Below, in pieces: positions 10,560 through 21,639 of a DNA stretch of 64,000 bases. How positions within the stretch are numbered: the first letter of the stretch is position 1; each line of letters starts with the position of its first letter. Source of the stretch: Incurvaria masculella (Eukaryota; Arthropoda; Insecta; Lepidoptera; Incurvariidae); the NCBI GenBank assembly GCA_946894095.1, contig OX335660.1, positions 6,825,001 to 6,889,000 on the forward strand, given 5' to 3'. The notes under the pieces are model-generated. The model made no database searches. It was not told the DNA's origin and worked only from the letters and a program-made list of their open reading frames with translations. Position numbers and translations under genes: made by a program.

Positions 10560-10720
10560 TATTTGAGGTTATCCAATGACATCTACATTGAAGCATTGTA
10601 ATCAGATTTCGAAAGTGAGCAGAAAACGTTTTTGGTAGTGACGTTCGTCGAAAGCAGGTTACACCTTGCGACCTTTGGGTTACATGTCCACTGCTCCGAC
10701 AGCTGAGCTATCTCGAGAAT
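10560..10720 (-). repeat. Family E foldback with tRNA-like core
   Basis: The left arm (AATGACATCTACATTGAAGC, TGTAATCAGATT) matches the arms of the 41.6-kb copy, and the core at about 10645-10715 is a minus-strand, decayed version of the same tRNA-like block (GCAGTGGACATGT, AAGGTCGCA). The other arm is poorly preserved. Confidence 0.5.
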
Positions 10721-10869
10721 GAAGTCAGCCTACGAATTTCTCGAACATACAATGTCTACGACTAGATAGCGCTAGCTTCGCATTTTGATCCTAGGCTAAG
10801 AATGCACAAAATGACAAAAAAATAAAACAAAACCAACGTCAACGTCACTTTGTATGTAGTTAGGTTTGC

Positions 10870-11155
10870 CATCTCTAAATTTGGCAACCAGGACAAGACG
10901 TGAAAATACGCGTGAAAACGCCGGATTTTAGAGCCCAGAACCCGGACATGTCAACAGGTTTTTTTAAACAGTCATTGTAATAAAAACAGTTGAAAATATC
11001 ATTAATCTTAGGAATATTATTACAGTTTGTTACAAATTGTTTTACAAATCATTTAGAATTTGTAAACCCGGACTACAAATGAAGCCCCGCCCGGACGCTC
11101 CCCGGATGCCCTCTAAACTAGGACAAATCCAGGGAAGCCCGGACGGATGGCAACC
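10870..11155. repeat. Diverged CCCGGAC-type repeat region
   Basis: Blocks such as TTTGGCAACCAGGACA, CCGGACATG, CCCGGACTAC and GCCCGGACGGATGGCAACC recur within this 280-bp interval, ending with GGATGGCAACCCTGT. It looks like a decayed interspersed repeat with internal repetition; no class can be assigned. Confidence 0.35.
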
Positions 11156-11427
11156 CTGTACAGGGTGTTAACGGAGTTAAGGTCCAAAAGCTAACCACGT
11201 ATTCCTTGACATATTTGGAGCAAAAAAGGTAGAAGACATTTTGTTGTCCGACTTTAAAAAAAAATTTCATCCCCATACATTTTTGTAAATACCTACACAC
11301 AAAATGTATGGGGAGGACGATTTTGTTTTCTATCGTACAAACATTTTTTATCTATCTTTTTTGCTCCAAATATGCCAAGGAACACGTGGTTAACGTTTGG
11401 ACCATAACTCCGTTAACACTCTGTATG
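11156..11427. repeat. Family S foldback
   Basis: Ends are long inverted repeats: TGTTAACGGAGTTA...CCACGT...TTTGGAGCAAAAAA on the left, TTTTTTGCTCCAAATATG...ACGTGGTTAAC...TAACTCCGTTAACA on the right. A smaller internal pair around CCATACATTTT/AAAATGTATGG is also present. No coding capacity. Confidence 0.7.
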
Positions 11428-11434
11428 TAGTAGA

Positions 11435-11628
11435 GAAGAAACTCAATGCGGTCTCTTCGTGCAATCGGGGCTAAATTCGAATCCTGATTTCGACGAATGC
11501 CAAGACCAAAAACGTTTTATGATTATTTTCAAAATCTGATTGCAATGCTTCAATGCAATGCATGCATAACCTCAAATCAATGAGATAACGGTAATGTCGT
11601 ATCCATTAAATATATAAAAATATCAAAA
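11435..11628 (+). repeat. Family E, right half
   Basis: Contains the end of the tRNA-like core (ATTCGAATCCTG, TTCGACGAATG) and the complete right arm, including CAAAATCTGATTGCAATGC and GATAACGGTAATGTCGTATC. The latter is the inverted complement of 41601-41625, which defines the outer arm. Confidence 0.6.
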
Positions 11629-11687
11629 CCCTCACAATATGTATCCAATGTGTCATTTGATATGTTATAAGTTCGTTTAAAAGAGGA

Positions 11688-11828
11688 CGCATCATGAAGT
11701 CCAAAAAGCACAAGGTCTAAAACTCATACCGTCGAAAACAATTATGAATACGGATATTTTCAATTAGTTTAGGTTAGGTTATATTATAAACGCGAAAAAT
11801 ACATAACTTCTTTTGGACCATATGCTTT
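11688..11828 (+). repeat. Family J element
   Basis: Family J is a ~150-bp repeat with inverted ends (GACGCATCAT...AAGTCCAAAAAGC and complement) and an internal GTTAGGTTAGG-type motif. This near-complete copy serves as the empty-site reference for the copy broken by the LTR element at 20.3 kb. A family A copy abuts its right end. Confidence 0.6.
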
Positions 11829-12078
11829 TTGGGTTCCGTACCCAAAGGGTGAAAACGGAACCCTATTACTAAGCCTCCGCTATCCGTCCGTCCGTCCGTC
11901 CGTCCGTCTATCACAGGGCTGTATCTCATGAACCGTAATATGTAGGCAGATGAAATTTTCACAGAGTATGTATTTATTTTGCCGACATAACAACAAATAG
12001 GTTAAATTAAAAAATATCAAAAATTAAAGGCCCCATACAAAAAACATTATTTTTTTTGTCCGACTCGCACTTGGACGG
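11829..12078 (-). repeat. Family A, near full length
   Basis: Reverse copy with a (GTCC)5 array at about 11883-11906; the CCATACAAAAAACATT and CCGACTCGCACTTGGACGG head blocks are well preserved. Confidence 0.8.
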
Positions 12079-12079
12079 T

Positions 12080-12304
12080 TTTTGGACTTTATAAAGGCGA
12101 CCCCTTTAAAATTGCTTGCCTTCGAAATCATCGAGGGACTTTCCGGGGGGAATTGCAAAGGGTAGTTCCCTTCGGCGAACTCAAGGGGCGTGTGGGTGGC
12201 GCGGGGGCGTAATCTGTGCCACTTTCCGGTCGGTGGTGCTCCAGAAGCGTACCCGTTATGCTGATTTCGACCGCGTTTCGTCTTCATGTCGTCACGGGGC
12301 TGTG
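12080..12304. other. unexplained, moderately GC-rich
   Basis: A minus-strand open frame (PPTGKWHRLRPRA...) spans this interval. No domain, splice signal or repeat partner was found, so no call is made. Confidence 0.3.
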
Positions 12305-12777
12305 TCTTAGGCTGCCGTGAAGGCAGCGGAAATTTATGAATTTATTTTTTTAAGAAAGGCATTCTTTGTCCATTGGCCAAGGCACATTTTTGCAGAGCGA
12401 CTGCCATTGAAATAGCGAAATCGCCTTCCAGGCCCTACCGGTTCCGATACCCTAAAAAAAATTCAGATTTTAATCAAAAATATCACAAGAGAAAGCTTCA
12501 TTATATGTCGTAAGTTTTGATTTTTTTGTAAATATCTGTATTTTTCAGTAAAAAAAAATTTTAATGAAGGTAAAAAAAGACAACTTTTTTCCAATTTTGG
12601 TAGTCAATGTTTTCCAATCTAAGAGGTATATAAAAAAAATTTAAACATACAGACGTAATTTTTGACAATAAATTTTAAAATCCAAAATGTCTAAAACTTA
12701 GTAAAACACTAAGAGCATGTAAACAGTTATCACCCGTAGCATGGATAATTCATAGGGTATCGAACGACTCTCTGAAG
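12305..12777 (+). repeat. Family H, uninterrupted copy
   Basis: Complete-looking copy running from GGCTGCCGTGAAGG to CATAGGGTATCGAACGACTC. It is the reference showing that the copy at 2.2-3.0 kb was split by a SINE. A TTAA MITE follows directly. Confidence 0.65.
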
Positions 12778-12781
12778 TTAA

Positions 12782-13121
12782 GGTCGGCCCGTAAGCACCT
12801 GAAAATTTCGCCTCCCATACAAACGTTCCAACTTATTTGATATTTGGTATCTAATATATGGCTACAAATATCTGTGTCTGCATGCCTTTGTTTTTTCGGT
12901 AAATGTATTCTGGGTCAAACCATAGAGAAAACAATATTCGTATGAAGATTTTCTTTTTGCTTTCATTTCATTCGGTTTGGATTTTTCAAAAAAACAAAAG
13001 CATGCAGACACAGATATTTATTACCTGATATTAGATATTAAATATCAATTTAATTGGAATAGCGGTTTCCAAATTATTAGTAAACTACGTTTGTATGGGG
13101 AGCATAGCTTACGGGCCGTTC
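12782..13121 (+). mobile_element. Family P TTAA MITE, intact
   Basis: 340-bp element flanked by TTAA at 12778-12781 and 13122-13125, with terminal inverted repeats sharing CGGCCCGTAAGC (left) and GCTTACGGGCCG (right). It carries an inner inverted pair of AGACACAGATAT / ATATCTGTGTCT. No coding capacity. This copy preserves the sequence AATTTAATTGGAATAGCGG, the exact site that is interrupted by the Mag retrotransposon in the 46-kb copy. Confidence 0.85.
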
Positions 13122-13632
13122 TTAAGACCACTCTTGTCTTGATCCCACTGCGGTTGTTTTTCATTGTCGACCTTGCGGCGAAATCTCTATTTGCGAATGA
13201 AATTGTTTTGTACTTGCTTAGCTAACATTAAGGCACCTTCCCCAAGGGCGAACGTTGTTTTCGAATGTTCACGTTTGATTGCTTTTGTTGAAATAGAAAC
13301 GTCACAGGGGTCGGTAACTGAACTTCAGCGGGCCGTGTCATTAGTTCTTGTATTTAATTATTTTGTTATTTATTTTGCAGGTAATTGTCGAGATTGGTTT
13401 CCGGAGGGGACTACACCATAACCTAACTGGTATGTACTGGAGTAGTATGAAATTACTAACAAAACAATTTTGGGTTGATACTATTTCGTATCAATAGTGA
13501 CCAAGTCTGCGATACGTGTGTCCTACAGACACCAGAGCCAGACCCATTTATCGTCAGTTGCAATGGGATCCTAGAAAAAGACGAATCCAAGAGTCTATGT
13601 ACACTTGATAGTGGAAAATAAACAAAGCTAAA

Positions 13633-13742
13633 AAAAACCTAAAATCGGATAGTTAACTTTCGGTTACATTGGTTACCTTTTGGTGAAACCGAAAGGTAAA
13701 TTTGGGAATTTTGTAGCTGGGGGTAGTGAAACCGGGCGTGCA
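13633..13742 (+). repeat. Family X repeat
   Basis: Shares GATAGTTAACTTTCGGTTAC and a GTGAAACCGGGCGT end with an inverted copy at 37208-37325. An internal GGTTACCTTTTGGTGAAACC palindrome is visible. Confidence 0.5.
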
Positions 13743-13744
13743 AC

Positions 13745-14520
13745 GACTTTGATAAACCTTTTATTTAATGTCATTGCCAGTTTTTTGCCAAGAGTACAAG
13801 TCCTTTTTACTAGTGACGAGTAGTAAGTTTGACGTTTAAAGTAGATATTCTGTGTTTTTAGTTTACTTATAAGAAAATTTAAAAACAAGTTATACTCGAC
13901 AGCCTCGCGCCCGCCACTGTCGGGACTATTTCTCGGGCCCTAGCGCCCCCCAGTCACCAGTCGCCCTGGCCAATTTAAAATGTCGCTTCTGGTTGGATCT
14001 TGCTTAGAAAATCTAAACCACCCATTTCCTATATTGCTTCGAAATATAGTCGACCCTGATTTGAAACAGCCAGCCTGCTAACGCAACACATTTTCGAAAC
14101 GCCTATTGTATCCAGTCAGGATCCGCGTCGAAGTATATAGTGTTGAGTTGTTGAGGTTGGTGTTTCGAAATGACCTTGACGTGGGGAATCGGGAATCTCT
14201 GTAGACTTCCAAAGACGCTTCCGAAGTCTTCCCAATGCTGGCAGCATCTCCGTGCGGTGCTCTGATCAAATGTCCGCTGTAAGCTAGCGGCTGATCAAAT
14301 GTGCTGTATTGCCTGATTGACAGGTGTATACCTCTAACTGTTTGTTCATTGAACTAAGTTAGCGGAATCGACGATAAAGCTAGTGACAGGTGATACCTAA
14401 CTAATAATCTTGCTGTTCTATCAACTGACACGCTCACTTGACATAACCAGATACGCCATGTAGTACCAGTTATGGTTAACTGTGTTTTTTATGAAAAAAA
14501 TTATCGGTGGCTGTGCTGAC
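13745..14520. other. no recognised feature
   Basis: Mostly AT-rich; a CpG-bearing patch at 13905-13970. A CTGATCAAATGT motif recurs at 14262-14270, 14291-14300 and, as GGATCAAATGTG, at 14521. No gene called. Confidence 0.4.
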
Positions 14521-14526
14521 GGATCA

Positions 14527-14594
14527 AATGTGCTTAGAACCGGCAAATATACCTCACCTCGCGAAACCACGCTCGGCGAGGCACCATACCAGCT
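14527..14594 (+). repeat. Family N, ~65-bp repeat
   Basis: CACCTCGCGAA...CGCTCGGCGAGGCACCATACC, also present at 24.4 kb and inverted at 53.8 kb. It has internal self-complementarity (CGCTCGGCGAG). It abuts a family D SINE on its right. Confidence 0.55.
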
Positions 14595-14595
14595 G

Positions 14596-14990
14596 ATTTT
14601 TTTTATGCGACCTGTCATGGATGGCTAATACCACACAAGTACCGTTATGATATTAGCCCAATACACCACATTCCCGAAGAAATTAGGTGCCATGCCAGGA
14701 CACTCCCTTTATGAGCACGGCTACATTGAACTGGATGGAAAACATGGGACAATGTTTCATTGCCGCTTCGACCATATTTTCATCCAATGCGATGGTACCA
14801 ACCCGGGCGGGCTTAAACCCTACCACCTAGTAGGGAAGGGGGCCTACATTTTTACATGGATTCCGAACCGAACGTGATGAAATGCATTTATCGAATTCGG
14901 AAAGAGAAAGACAGTGGTGCATGTCGGAAATGAACCCAGGCCTCTGGTACCCTAGGCCAGTCCCCGCGCCACTAGGCCACGAGCCGCTCA
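14596..14990 (-). mobile_element. SINE family D, full length, tRNA head
   Basis: Best family D copy. On the minus strand it begins with a tRNA-like head: A box TGGCCTAGTGGCGCGG at 14964-14979 and B box GGGTTCATTTCC at 14926-14937, with 53 nt from A-box start to B-box end, as in tRNA genes. Body blocks follow (GGTAGGGTTTAAGCCCGCCC, CATCGCATTGGATG, GTTTTCCATCCAGTTCAATG, GTAGCCGTGCTCATAAAGGG) and an A-run tail at 14596-14607. It would be transcribed by RNA polymerase III and mobilised by a LINE (family knowledge). Confidence 0.75.
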
Positions 14991-15009
14991 TTTGCTATCG
15001 CGCTCCATT

Positions 15010-15320
15010 ATCTCTGCCTTCTTTCCGGGGAAGCGGGTGGCATGCCACAAACAGACGAGCGTCTATTAGTGACAAGCGGTGTAACCCTTGTCACTTGTCG
15101 CCCCAAAGGATCGGGTTCGAGGAACACGCCCGCTTCGGTCGTCCGGTCGGACCGGTGCAGTCAGCTTCCTTCGGCCGTGGGACGCGCGCGCAGATGGTCG
15201 GCGGCGGCACCGCGTCCGGGATTGTGCAAAACGCACCGTGCGTCGAGCGTCGGAGGGTTGACGTTTCTCTGGTGTGCCTGAGCCCGTGGAAGCCTCCAGA
15301 CGATCTGCCCTCGATTGGTT
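15010..15320. other. CpG-rich island
   Basis: GC-rich, promoter-like sequence. GCAGTCAGC at 15157-15165 resembles an insect initiator and AGATG at 15192 resembles a DPE, but the spacing is about two bases off, so a core promoter is not claimed. Confidence 0.3.
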
Positions 15321-15530
15321 TTTTACTTTTAAGTTGAAAGGAGGTCCTGCCAGAACACTAAAGAAAATGTTGATTTTGATTCCCAGCGCTTGGATATCTG
15401 AGGATGTCACTGACACCAATCATATTATAACCCATGCTAAAGTCAAGCAACGTAAGCAATGTTTATATTATAATAAGTAGCGCAATATATTTTTTTTCCA
15501 AAAAAAAACATTAATTAAACAAAACGCACA

Positions 15531-15617
15531 AAAAACGTGATTTTTGTATGTTAAATCTTGTACGATGTACGGAACCCTTCGTGTGCGAGTCCGACTCGCA
15601 CTTGGCCGGTTTTTTAA
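15531..15617 (-). repeat. Family A, head only
   Basis: Only the head portion, AAATCTTGTACGATGTACGG through GACTCGCACTTGGCCGG, is present. Confidence 0.7.
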
Positions 15618-15665
15618 GGTTATGTGGTTACTACAGTTGCACCCATGTTGAGTGCACTAATTTAA

Positions 15666-16231
15666 GGTGTCCCTTCCCGGCGGGACTAACTCATTCGCGG
15701 GCACGGTACAAAACCGTGCTATTGCACTCTGGTACCTTCTATCTTTTAAAGAAAAAGACAGGCTCCGTGATGAGGAGGATGCAACATGTCCACAAAGCAG
15801 ACAATCCCCAGAGTGTTTGATTTGGTGAGATTTACGAAAATTTTGATTACAAAACGACTTCTAGCTAATTTAAACCACGACCGCTGTAGTCCAAAATCTA
15901 ACAAAAACTAATTATAAATTTTGATTTTGATTATAAATTGATAATAAATTTTCATGAAAGAAGCTATGTCTGATGACTAATCTTTTTAAGATGTATAGAT
16001 TTTATCGTTGAGTAATCCACCTCCAAAGTTATTGCATTCAATACGAGAAAAAATCGAACTTTCAGACCTTATAACTTAGAAACCAAACACAATTGTACAA
16101 TGCCAACGGTCATCAGACATCTAGTTCGATCAAATAAAGCTATTTTGAGAAAAATGTTGGATCTCTGACAAAAAATATGGGCGTGATCTTCTTTCCCCGT
16201 TTGTATGGGGAGTTAAGCGGGAACGCCCACC
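15666..16231 (+). mobile_element. Family B TTAA MITE
   Basis: Complete copy between TTAA at 15662-15665 and 16232-16235. Termini are mutated (GGTGTCCCTTCCCGG / GGGAACGCCCACC), and a small AT-rich duplication lies near 15905-15955. Confidence 0.8.
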
Positions 16232-16239
16232 TTAAAGTC

Positions 16240-17400
16240 GATGCTAAGAAAGCTAAAATAACGTAAGCGGAATTATAATATTTAGATTTAAATATATATT
16301 TTTTTTATTTGCTTGAATACTATAAAATAGTTTAAAGTTCTTCGTTTTACTGCCATTGTGCATTAAGCGCACTAGACACGGGTACACCTGGAAAATCGAG
16401 ATTATGTTCTTTCAAGTAAAGAATAAAAATCGCACTTCATTCGACATTGACCTTCAGGAAACAAATGCCAACAGAAAAATCAACCGAGGTTCTTCTTTCA
16501 CCACCTCGAGCAAATCATCCAGATAGCTATCCAACGGGTAGACAACTTGACAATCACTTCAAGATAACACAGCTAGCGTGCTCATTATGTCGTTCTGTAT
16601 TGAACTGTCTTGGAACCATTCTATATTAATTCTGACACTTTCATTATCGTAGCTCTCTGCACGCGATTATACTAATGAATATTACCTTAATATTTACATT
16701 CAACTGATTACATAATAATTATAAATTTACATCTATGTGGTAGATACTAGATATTATTACGTTGTACGAACGACATCATCCTAACCGACACAAATTGGAC
16801 TCTGACACACACACGTTTTACTTTCAAATGCCAATGCCTACTGTGGCGTTTACGGTGATGCGCTCCGTACATAAAGTTTGCGCATTTCTTCACATAGTAC
16901 ATATGTGCGATAATATCAGATTTTTTAATTGTTGAGACATGTCCTCTGCGATATTATTTTTTTATGGACATTGATAGCTAATATCACATCTACTGGCATG
17001 TGAGTCGAACGCACCGATATCTCTAAGGAACCTTACGTCATGTCAGAACTGGAAACGGATTTTTTTTATCGCGGCTTCCACCTTCATTCTCTTTTTTTTA
17101 CTCTACAACCTTGTAAGGCAGGAAGGGATGTGCGAGGGGATGTGTATTTTTACAAACTATGGAGTGGCTCAAGAGATATGCTCATTAGAGTCTCGGATAA
17201 AAAAGGAATTCAATCCCGTTCTCTTCGACACAGGAGACCACTGACCAACCCCTAGGTTTGGGGCCACACAAATATATTCAGCCATCCTAGATTTTTTTCT
17301 TTCAAAAATACATTTTTATTTGCTTCTCTGCGGGTTGCATTTTTCGAAAGTAAGCAGGTTCGATGATTACCTTTTTTTTTTGTCGAACCAGTTTAGGAAT
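16240..17400. other. AT-rich interval without clear feature
   Basis: AT-rich. Around 16950-17130 a few family D-like blocks in reverse are too diverged to call. Open frames at 16447-16629 and 17040-17255 show no domain. Confidence 0.4.
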
Positions 17401-17519
17401 TTTGAAAAATGACAAATGTTCAAAAAGATAGATCGCGCGTTCTGCACCTCAGAGAGCCACTACCTTGCCAACTGACCATTCGTCCACTGGCGTTGGTATC
17501 GAGAAATATTCAAAATCGA

Positions 17520-17800
17520 GGCGCGTGGAAGGAAGGAATTGCTTTATCAGCGTCGCGCGTCGCCACCAAAACAACCCCCCTCGCACCCCCGATCTGCTCC
17601 GCCCCTCGTACCCGGAGCCGGGCGCCGTGACGTCAGCTCGGAGCCCCCGAAACGGGCCAGAAATAGCCGAGCCGATAAATCAGCCGGGCCTCGCGCCTCG
17701 CCGCGAAAGCCTGCCATTCACGGTGCGGATCCGTCGAGCGATCTGTCGAGCTGCCAGTCTGTCTGTGGTGGCCGTGCTCAATCCAAGAGCCTATTATTTC
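17520..17800. promoter_or_regulatory. CpG-rich island with CRE motif
   Basis: GC- and CpG-rich block containing the cAMP-response-type palindrome GTGACGTCAGC (17626-17636) and, further on, GCCAGTCTGTC (17752-17762), one base from an insect initiator. Promoter or 5' exon is plausible, but no coding exon is visible nearby. Confidence 0.35.
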
Positions 17801-17964
17801 CTACCCCGACCTCAGATCAAAAAACCGGTCAACCGTGAACGTGGTCACGTGCCTAAGGTTCGGTAACTGCTGGACTTGAAAGATATTCGCCCTCGCTTGA
17901 CGATTTATTTTTGCAATTTCATACAAAATTAGCTCTTCAGAAATCTAGTTGTTTCTCAAAAAAA

Positions 17965-18590
17965 AAAAAATTAACAAAAAAAATAACCGACTTCAAAAAA
18001 AGTAAAAAATAATTTCCATTTTTGTAGTTACGATTTCTGTTATTTTTTGAGTCGGCGTCAGCCGGGCACGCGCTGCGCCAATCAAGTGAACCTAACCTAA
18101 CCTAACCTAACCTAACCTTGGCTGACACCGACTCAAAAAATAACAGAAATCGTAACTACAAAAATGGAAATTATTTTTTTACTTTTTAGTGCTTTTTCTT
18201 TAAAGTCGGTTATTTTTTTTGTTAATTTTTTTTTATTTGTTTATTTTTAGTGAATCTGAAGTACACTTACTAATTTGTACACGTCCTTTCCAATAAAAAA
18301 AGAATCACCGAAATCGGTTGGCGTTATATTGAGTTATTCGTCCATTTGTCGCGCACATCTTAATACAAATTTAAGACTTTTATGATTTTCTCATGGATAT
18401 CATTGTCAGAACTTAACCAAATTAAAATGGGACCACTTGGGAAGCACTAGCTATCATTTAAAAAAATAATCATCAAAATCGGTTCACCCAGGCAAAAGTT
18501 ATGAGGTAACAAACATAAAAAAAAACAAAAAAAAAAACATACAGACGAATTGATAACCTCCTCCTTTTTTTGAAGTCGGTTAAAAAGTAT
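17965..18590 (+). repeat. Family K with large terminal hairpin
   Basis: Family K ends in AACCGACTTCAAAAAA-type inverted termini (17983-17998 and the complement near 18570-18585). Its left part is a near-perfect palindrome of about 90-100 bp per arm (17968-18065 against 18118-18225), separated by a loop with four CCTAA repeats. The right part (TGAATCTGAAGTACACT...GACGAATTGATAACCTCC) is shared with copies at 36.0 and 44.1 kb. No coding capacity. Confidence 0.7.
18092..18117. repeat. (CCTAA)n telomere-like array
   Basis: Four tandem CCTAA units (insect TTAGG telomere repeat complement) in the loop of the family K hairpin. Part of the repeat, not a telomere. Confidence 0.8.
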
Positions 18591-18599
18591 GATGTGTTT

Positions 18600-19710
18600 A
18601 GCAAATGTAATTCGTTGATGCACAACTAAGTGTAATTATATTGGATTTTTTTTTGGAATTTCCAAACCACCGTTGATAGGAGAAAACCTCGGGACAAAAT
18701 GCGTATGACCGACAGACACCTGAGCCAGACCATAATGGTCATTGTTCGTTTTTTGCGACGGGACCCTAAAAACGTCTGACATTTGTACACACGATACACA
18801 CGGTTTTGTGGCGGCTCCACATTTGTGCCGCGAAACTCCGCGAACGTCCATCTAGATGTTTTTCGCAGGGTTCACGCTTGTTCCGCGATCGGAGTCCCGC
18901 GAATTTTGTCTCGGGTTCGTGCGGCAATCACGCGTACACATTCACGGCGCGTCGTTTCAGTTTACTCCTGTAAAGTTTGCCATAATTGTTAGTGAAAACG
19001 GGGTATTTATCATATGTGATGCGTTTTGCAGTGGACTTTAAGGTTTTGGGTTTGGAAACTATTGGGGAGGACGGACTCACCTGGTGCAGCTAGGGTGACG
19101 CTACAGTCCCCTTGGAACAAGGAAGGGTTCACTCACCAACTGGTCGACTTGCTACTATCAAACCTTTATTCTGGGGACAATCGACGATGCACTTGCTGCG
19201 GCAGTGTAGTCCTTACTTTGTAGTTACAGTTAAGAACTTGAAGTTGATTATTTTTCTGACCTTAAATGCTCGACAAATGGTCTGGTGTGATTCGAAAGAA
19301 GGACAAAAATTGAATGAATTTATTTGTTGGATTTTAACAGTTCTCGTGTCATTACTGTCATCTCTCATCATTGTCATTTCTCAACAAATTTGGATAGCTG
19401 CATTTAATTTGCAGTATTTTGCTCACCCATATTTAAGAGCATTATTTAACAATATGTTTGTATATATTATTAAGACGAATGCTTGTCGGAGTGACAATAA
19501 TAAATACAAACATCTTCCAAAGCAGCAGTTTCCACATCCATTTCGCGGCAGGTTTCACTTACGAATGTGTGACCCGCGAATGTAGACGGGCACGACTTCT
19601 GCCGCGAATTTACGGTGCGAATTCGCGGCCCATGTGTAGACCCGCCCTCCTTTGTGGACGTGATAACGTGGCGTGAGCTTAAATCGGACCATGCCGCTAT
19701 TGAGACCCTA
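18600..19710. other. mixed unexplained interval
   Basis: 18660-18785 weakly resembles 13500-13590 (GACAGACACCTGAGCCAGACC block). 18830-18960 and 19540-19660 share CCGCGAA-rich sequence in a MITE-like fashion, with an AT-rich centre between them. A 157-codon + strand open frame (19112-19585) has no recognisable domain. Confidence 0.35.
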
Positions 19711-19711
19711 G

Positions 19712-20032
19712 TCCCAGCTGTCACCTAAATTGGCGTGTAACGCAAACCGATCGACTGGCGTTTTCAAATGTATGGAGAAATTGAAGAGCGCGCGCAGTGG
19801 GCGTTAAGCGAACTAACATTTGCGAGTCCGAGTTTGATTTGACAGCTTACTCAGCGTTGCCGTAAATATGTCGACGTTGCCGTTTACGCCGACTCCGCGT
19901 TTTCATACAAAACGGCAGTCCGAGTTTGACGTTGATAAAAACAGAATATCTAGTAAAAACTTGTATGGAGTTTGACGTTTTTACGGAACTTCGAAGTTCC
20001 GTAAACGCCAGTTTAGGTGACTAGCAGCTCTG
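19712..20032 (+). repeat. Family F MITE, near full length
   Basis: Inverted ends TGTCACCTAAATTGGCG (left) and CGCCAGTTTAGGTGA (right), followed by the AGCAGCTCTG outer block. The intact internal GGGCGTTAAGCGAACTAAC (around 19801-19819) is the uninterrupted reference for the copy at 31.5 kb. Confidence 0.75.
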
Positions 20033-20319
20033 TAGCTTGAACATAGATGCTATGCCAGGGCCTTCCTTGAAGGCCAAAACAATTAGTCATTGCATCTGTG
20101 GACGCTTTGAAAGCTGCGAAGCAGTTTTAGACTATTTCTCACTATGTCCCGCGGTATTACCATAGACAAAGTGGGTCGGCTTCATAAAGTCCAAAAATCC
20201 TAAGCTCCAAAAACCAGAACATGTAAAAGTATGTATTGTTCGTGTCTATTATAAAATGCATATAATCTAACTTAACCTAATTGAAAATATCCGTATTCTT
20301 GAGTGTTTTGGACAATATG

Positions 20320-20547
20320 TGTTGGCAACACTCAAGGGTTGGCAACACTCCAGTGACGCAGAGCGGAGTGAAGTTGCACCGGAAGACGGAGGCGGCGGAA
20401 GGGGGTTGACCGCCATGTTGTTCAGAGTGAAGACGGAAAGGAAGAGCTCTCCACGTGCAGTTGAGTCTCATCTGTTTTAGGCTCATTAGAGTATATCCTG
20501 ATATTACAATCATCTGCAGTATTGACCCTTGGTTTAATTAGATAACA
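20320..20547 (+). repeat. 5' LTR of the 3-kb element
   Basis: 228 bp with canonical TG...CA ends. The sequence just inside (TCAGAAGTGCCGAACCG) is the expected primer-binding position, but I do not recognise the tRNA. Confidence 0.8.
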
Positions 20548-20577
20548 TCAGAAGTGCCGAACCGAACTCAGTGCAAC

Positions 20578-20757
20578 ATGAGTCGCGAGTCTCACGATCG
20601 TCGGAAAAGTACTTAGAAGAAACGTGCCCGCTCGCCATCCACGAGCTCAAGTTGCAGCTGCGATAGCTCAGGGACGCCGCCAGTATCTAAAAAGCGTAAG
20701 AAATGTAGAACAGTCACTGTAAGTAGAAACTCAATCACGATAAGCACGATGATTCCG
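20578..20757 (+). pseudogene. Remnant of 5' coding region (gag-like position)
   Basis: Immediately inside the 5' LTR, an ATG at 20578 opens a frame interrupted by TAG at 20614-20616 and then continues as a basic, Ser/Cys-rich stretch (KKRARSPSTSSSCSCDSSG, then SKKRKKCRTVTVSR) until a family B MITE breaks it. Position and composition suit the start of gag; no domain is identified. Confidence 0.45.
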
Positions 20758-21635
20758 GAGAGGGGCCTTCCCGCTCGACTCCCCATACAGGCGTGGAAGG
20801 GGGCTCGTGCCCATATTTCTTGTCAGAGATCCAAAATAGCTTTATTTGATCGGAATGGATGTCTGATGACTGTTGGCATTGTAAAATTGTGTTTGGTTTC
20901 AAAGTTATAAGGTCCGAAAGTTCGATTTTTTCGCGCGTTTTGTACAATGATTTTGGAGGTGGATTGCTCAATGATAGAATAAGGGCATTTTAAAGGGATT
21001 GGTCATCAGACATGGCTTGCATCATGAAGATTTATAAAAAATTTGGTTTTTAAGTAAATATGCTTTTTCTTGCTAAGCATGTACGTAACATAACGTAACG
21101 CAGGTATAGCGTTAAATAAATGTATGTAAGTAAAGCTTAAATACTGTGTTAGAAGGAGGCAATGATTGCGGAAAGAGGGACTGTAGGAGAATGCCAAATT
21201 ATGGGCATAAAGCAGGTGAATAAATGTATTAGACGCAATACCCGCGAATGGTATGTTTTGCTGGTTTGGGTCCAGCCTTGCAGTATATTCTTAGAGTGGT
21301 TCTTTTTACACGGATCTTTTTTTAATTAATGTGTCCTTGCTTTACAGTCGATTATACATACATACATGTCACATTCCTTGAAATTTGGTTTTTGTTAGAT
21401 TTTTTACTACCGCGGTCGTGGTTTGCTTTCGGCTATGAGTCGTGTTGTGATAAAGGTTTTCGTAAGTCTTGCCAAGTCAAGCGCGGTGCGCATTGTCTGA
21501 TTTGTGGACATGTTGCATCCTCCTCACAACGGAGCCTGTCTTTTTGTTTGGGGCAGAGAATGTCTCGGAGCGCATAAGCACAGTTTCGTGCCGTGCCTGT
21601 GAATGAGTTGGTCCCGCCAGGAAGGGCCACCTTAC
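20758..21635 (-). mobile_element. Family B MITE, split by a retroposon
   Basis: Reverse copy in two parts (20758-21050 and about 21386-21635) inside the LTR element. Many substitutions compared with other copies. The interruption is family C, flanked by an AAATTTGGTTTTT direct repeat. Confidence 0.7.
21051..21385. mobile_element. Family C retroposon
   Basis: About 335 bp inserted in family B with a 12-13 bp target duplication (AAATTTGGTTTTT ending near 21050 and again near 21397), which is the signature of LINE-mediated insertion. The stretch 21222-21375 (ACGCAATACCCGCGAATG, GGGTCCAGCCTTGC, GTGTCCTTGCTTTACAG) is shared with 34.43-34.57 kb. Confidence 0.6.
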
Positions 21636-21639
21636 GGAT

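Noticed and set aside
15157..15197. Initiator plus DPE promoter
   Set aside because: Motifs are present but the spacing is two bases off the required +28.
19112..19585. 157-codon plus-strand frame as a gene
   Set aside because: AT-driven composition, no domain, borders repeat-like CCGCGAA blocks.
20320..20548. Conserved peptide shared by 20.3 and 23.1 kb as a duplicated gene exon
   Set aside because: The shared 228 bp has TG...CA ends, flanking TATG duplication and an empty-site homologue; it is an LTR pair.
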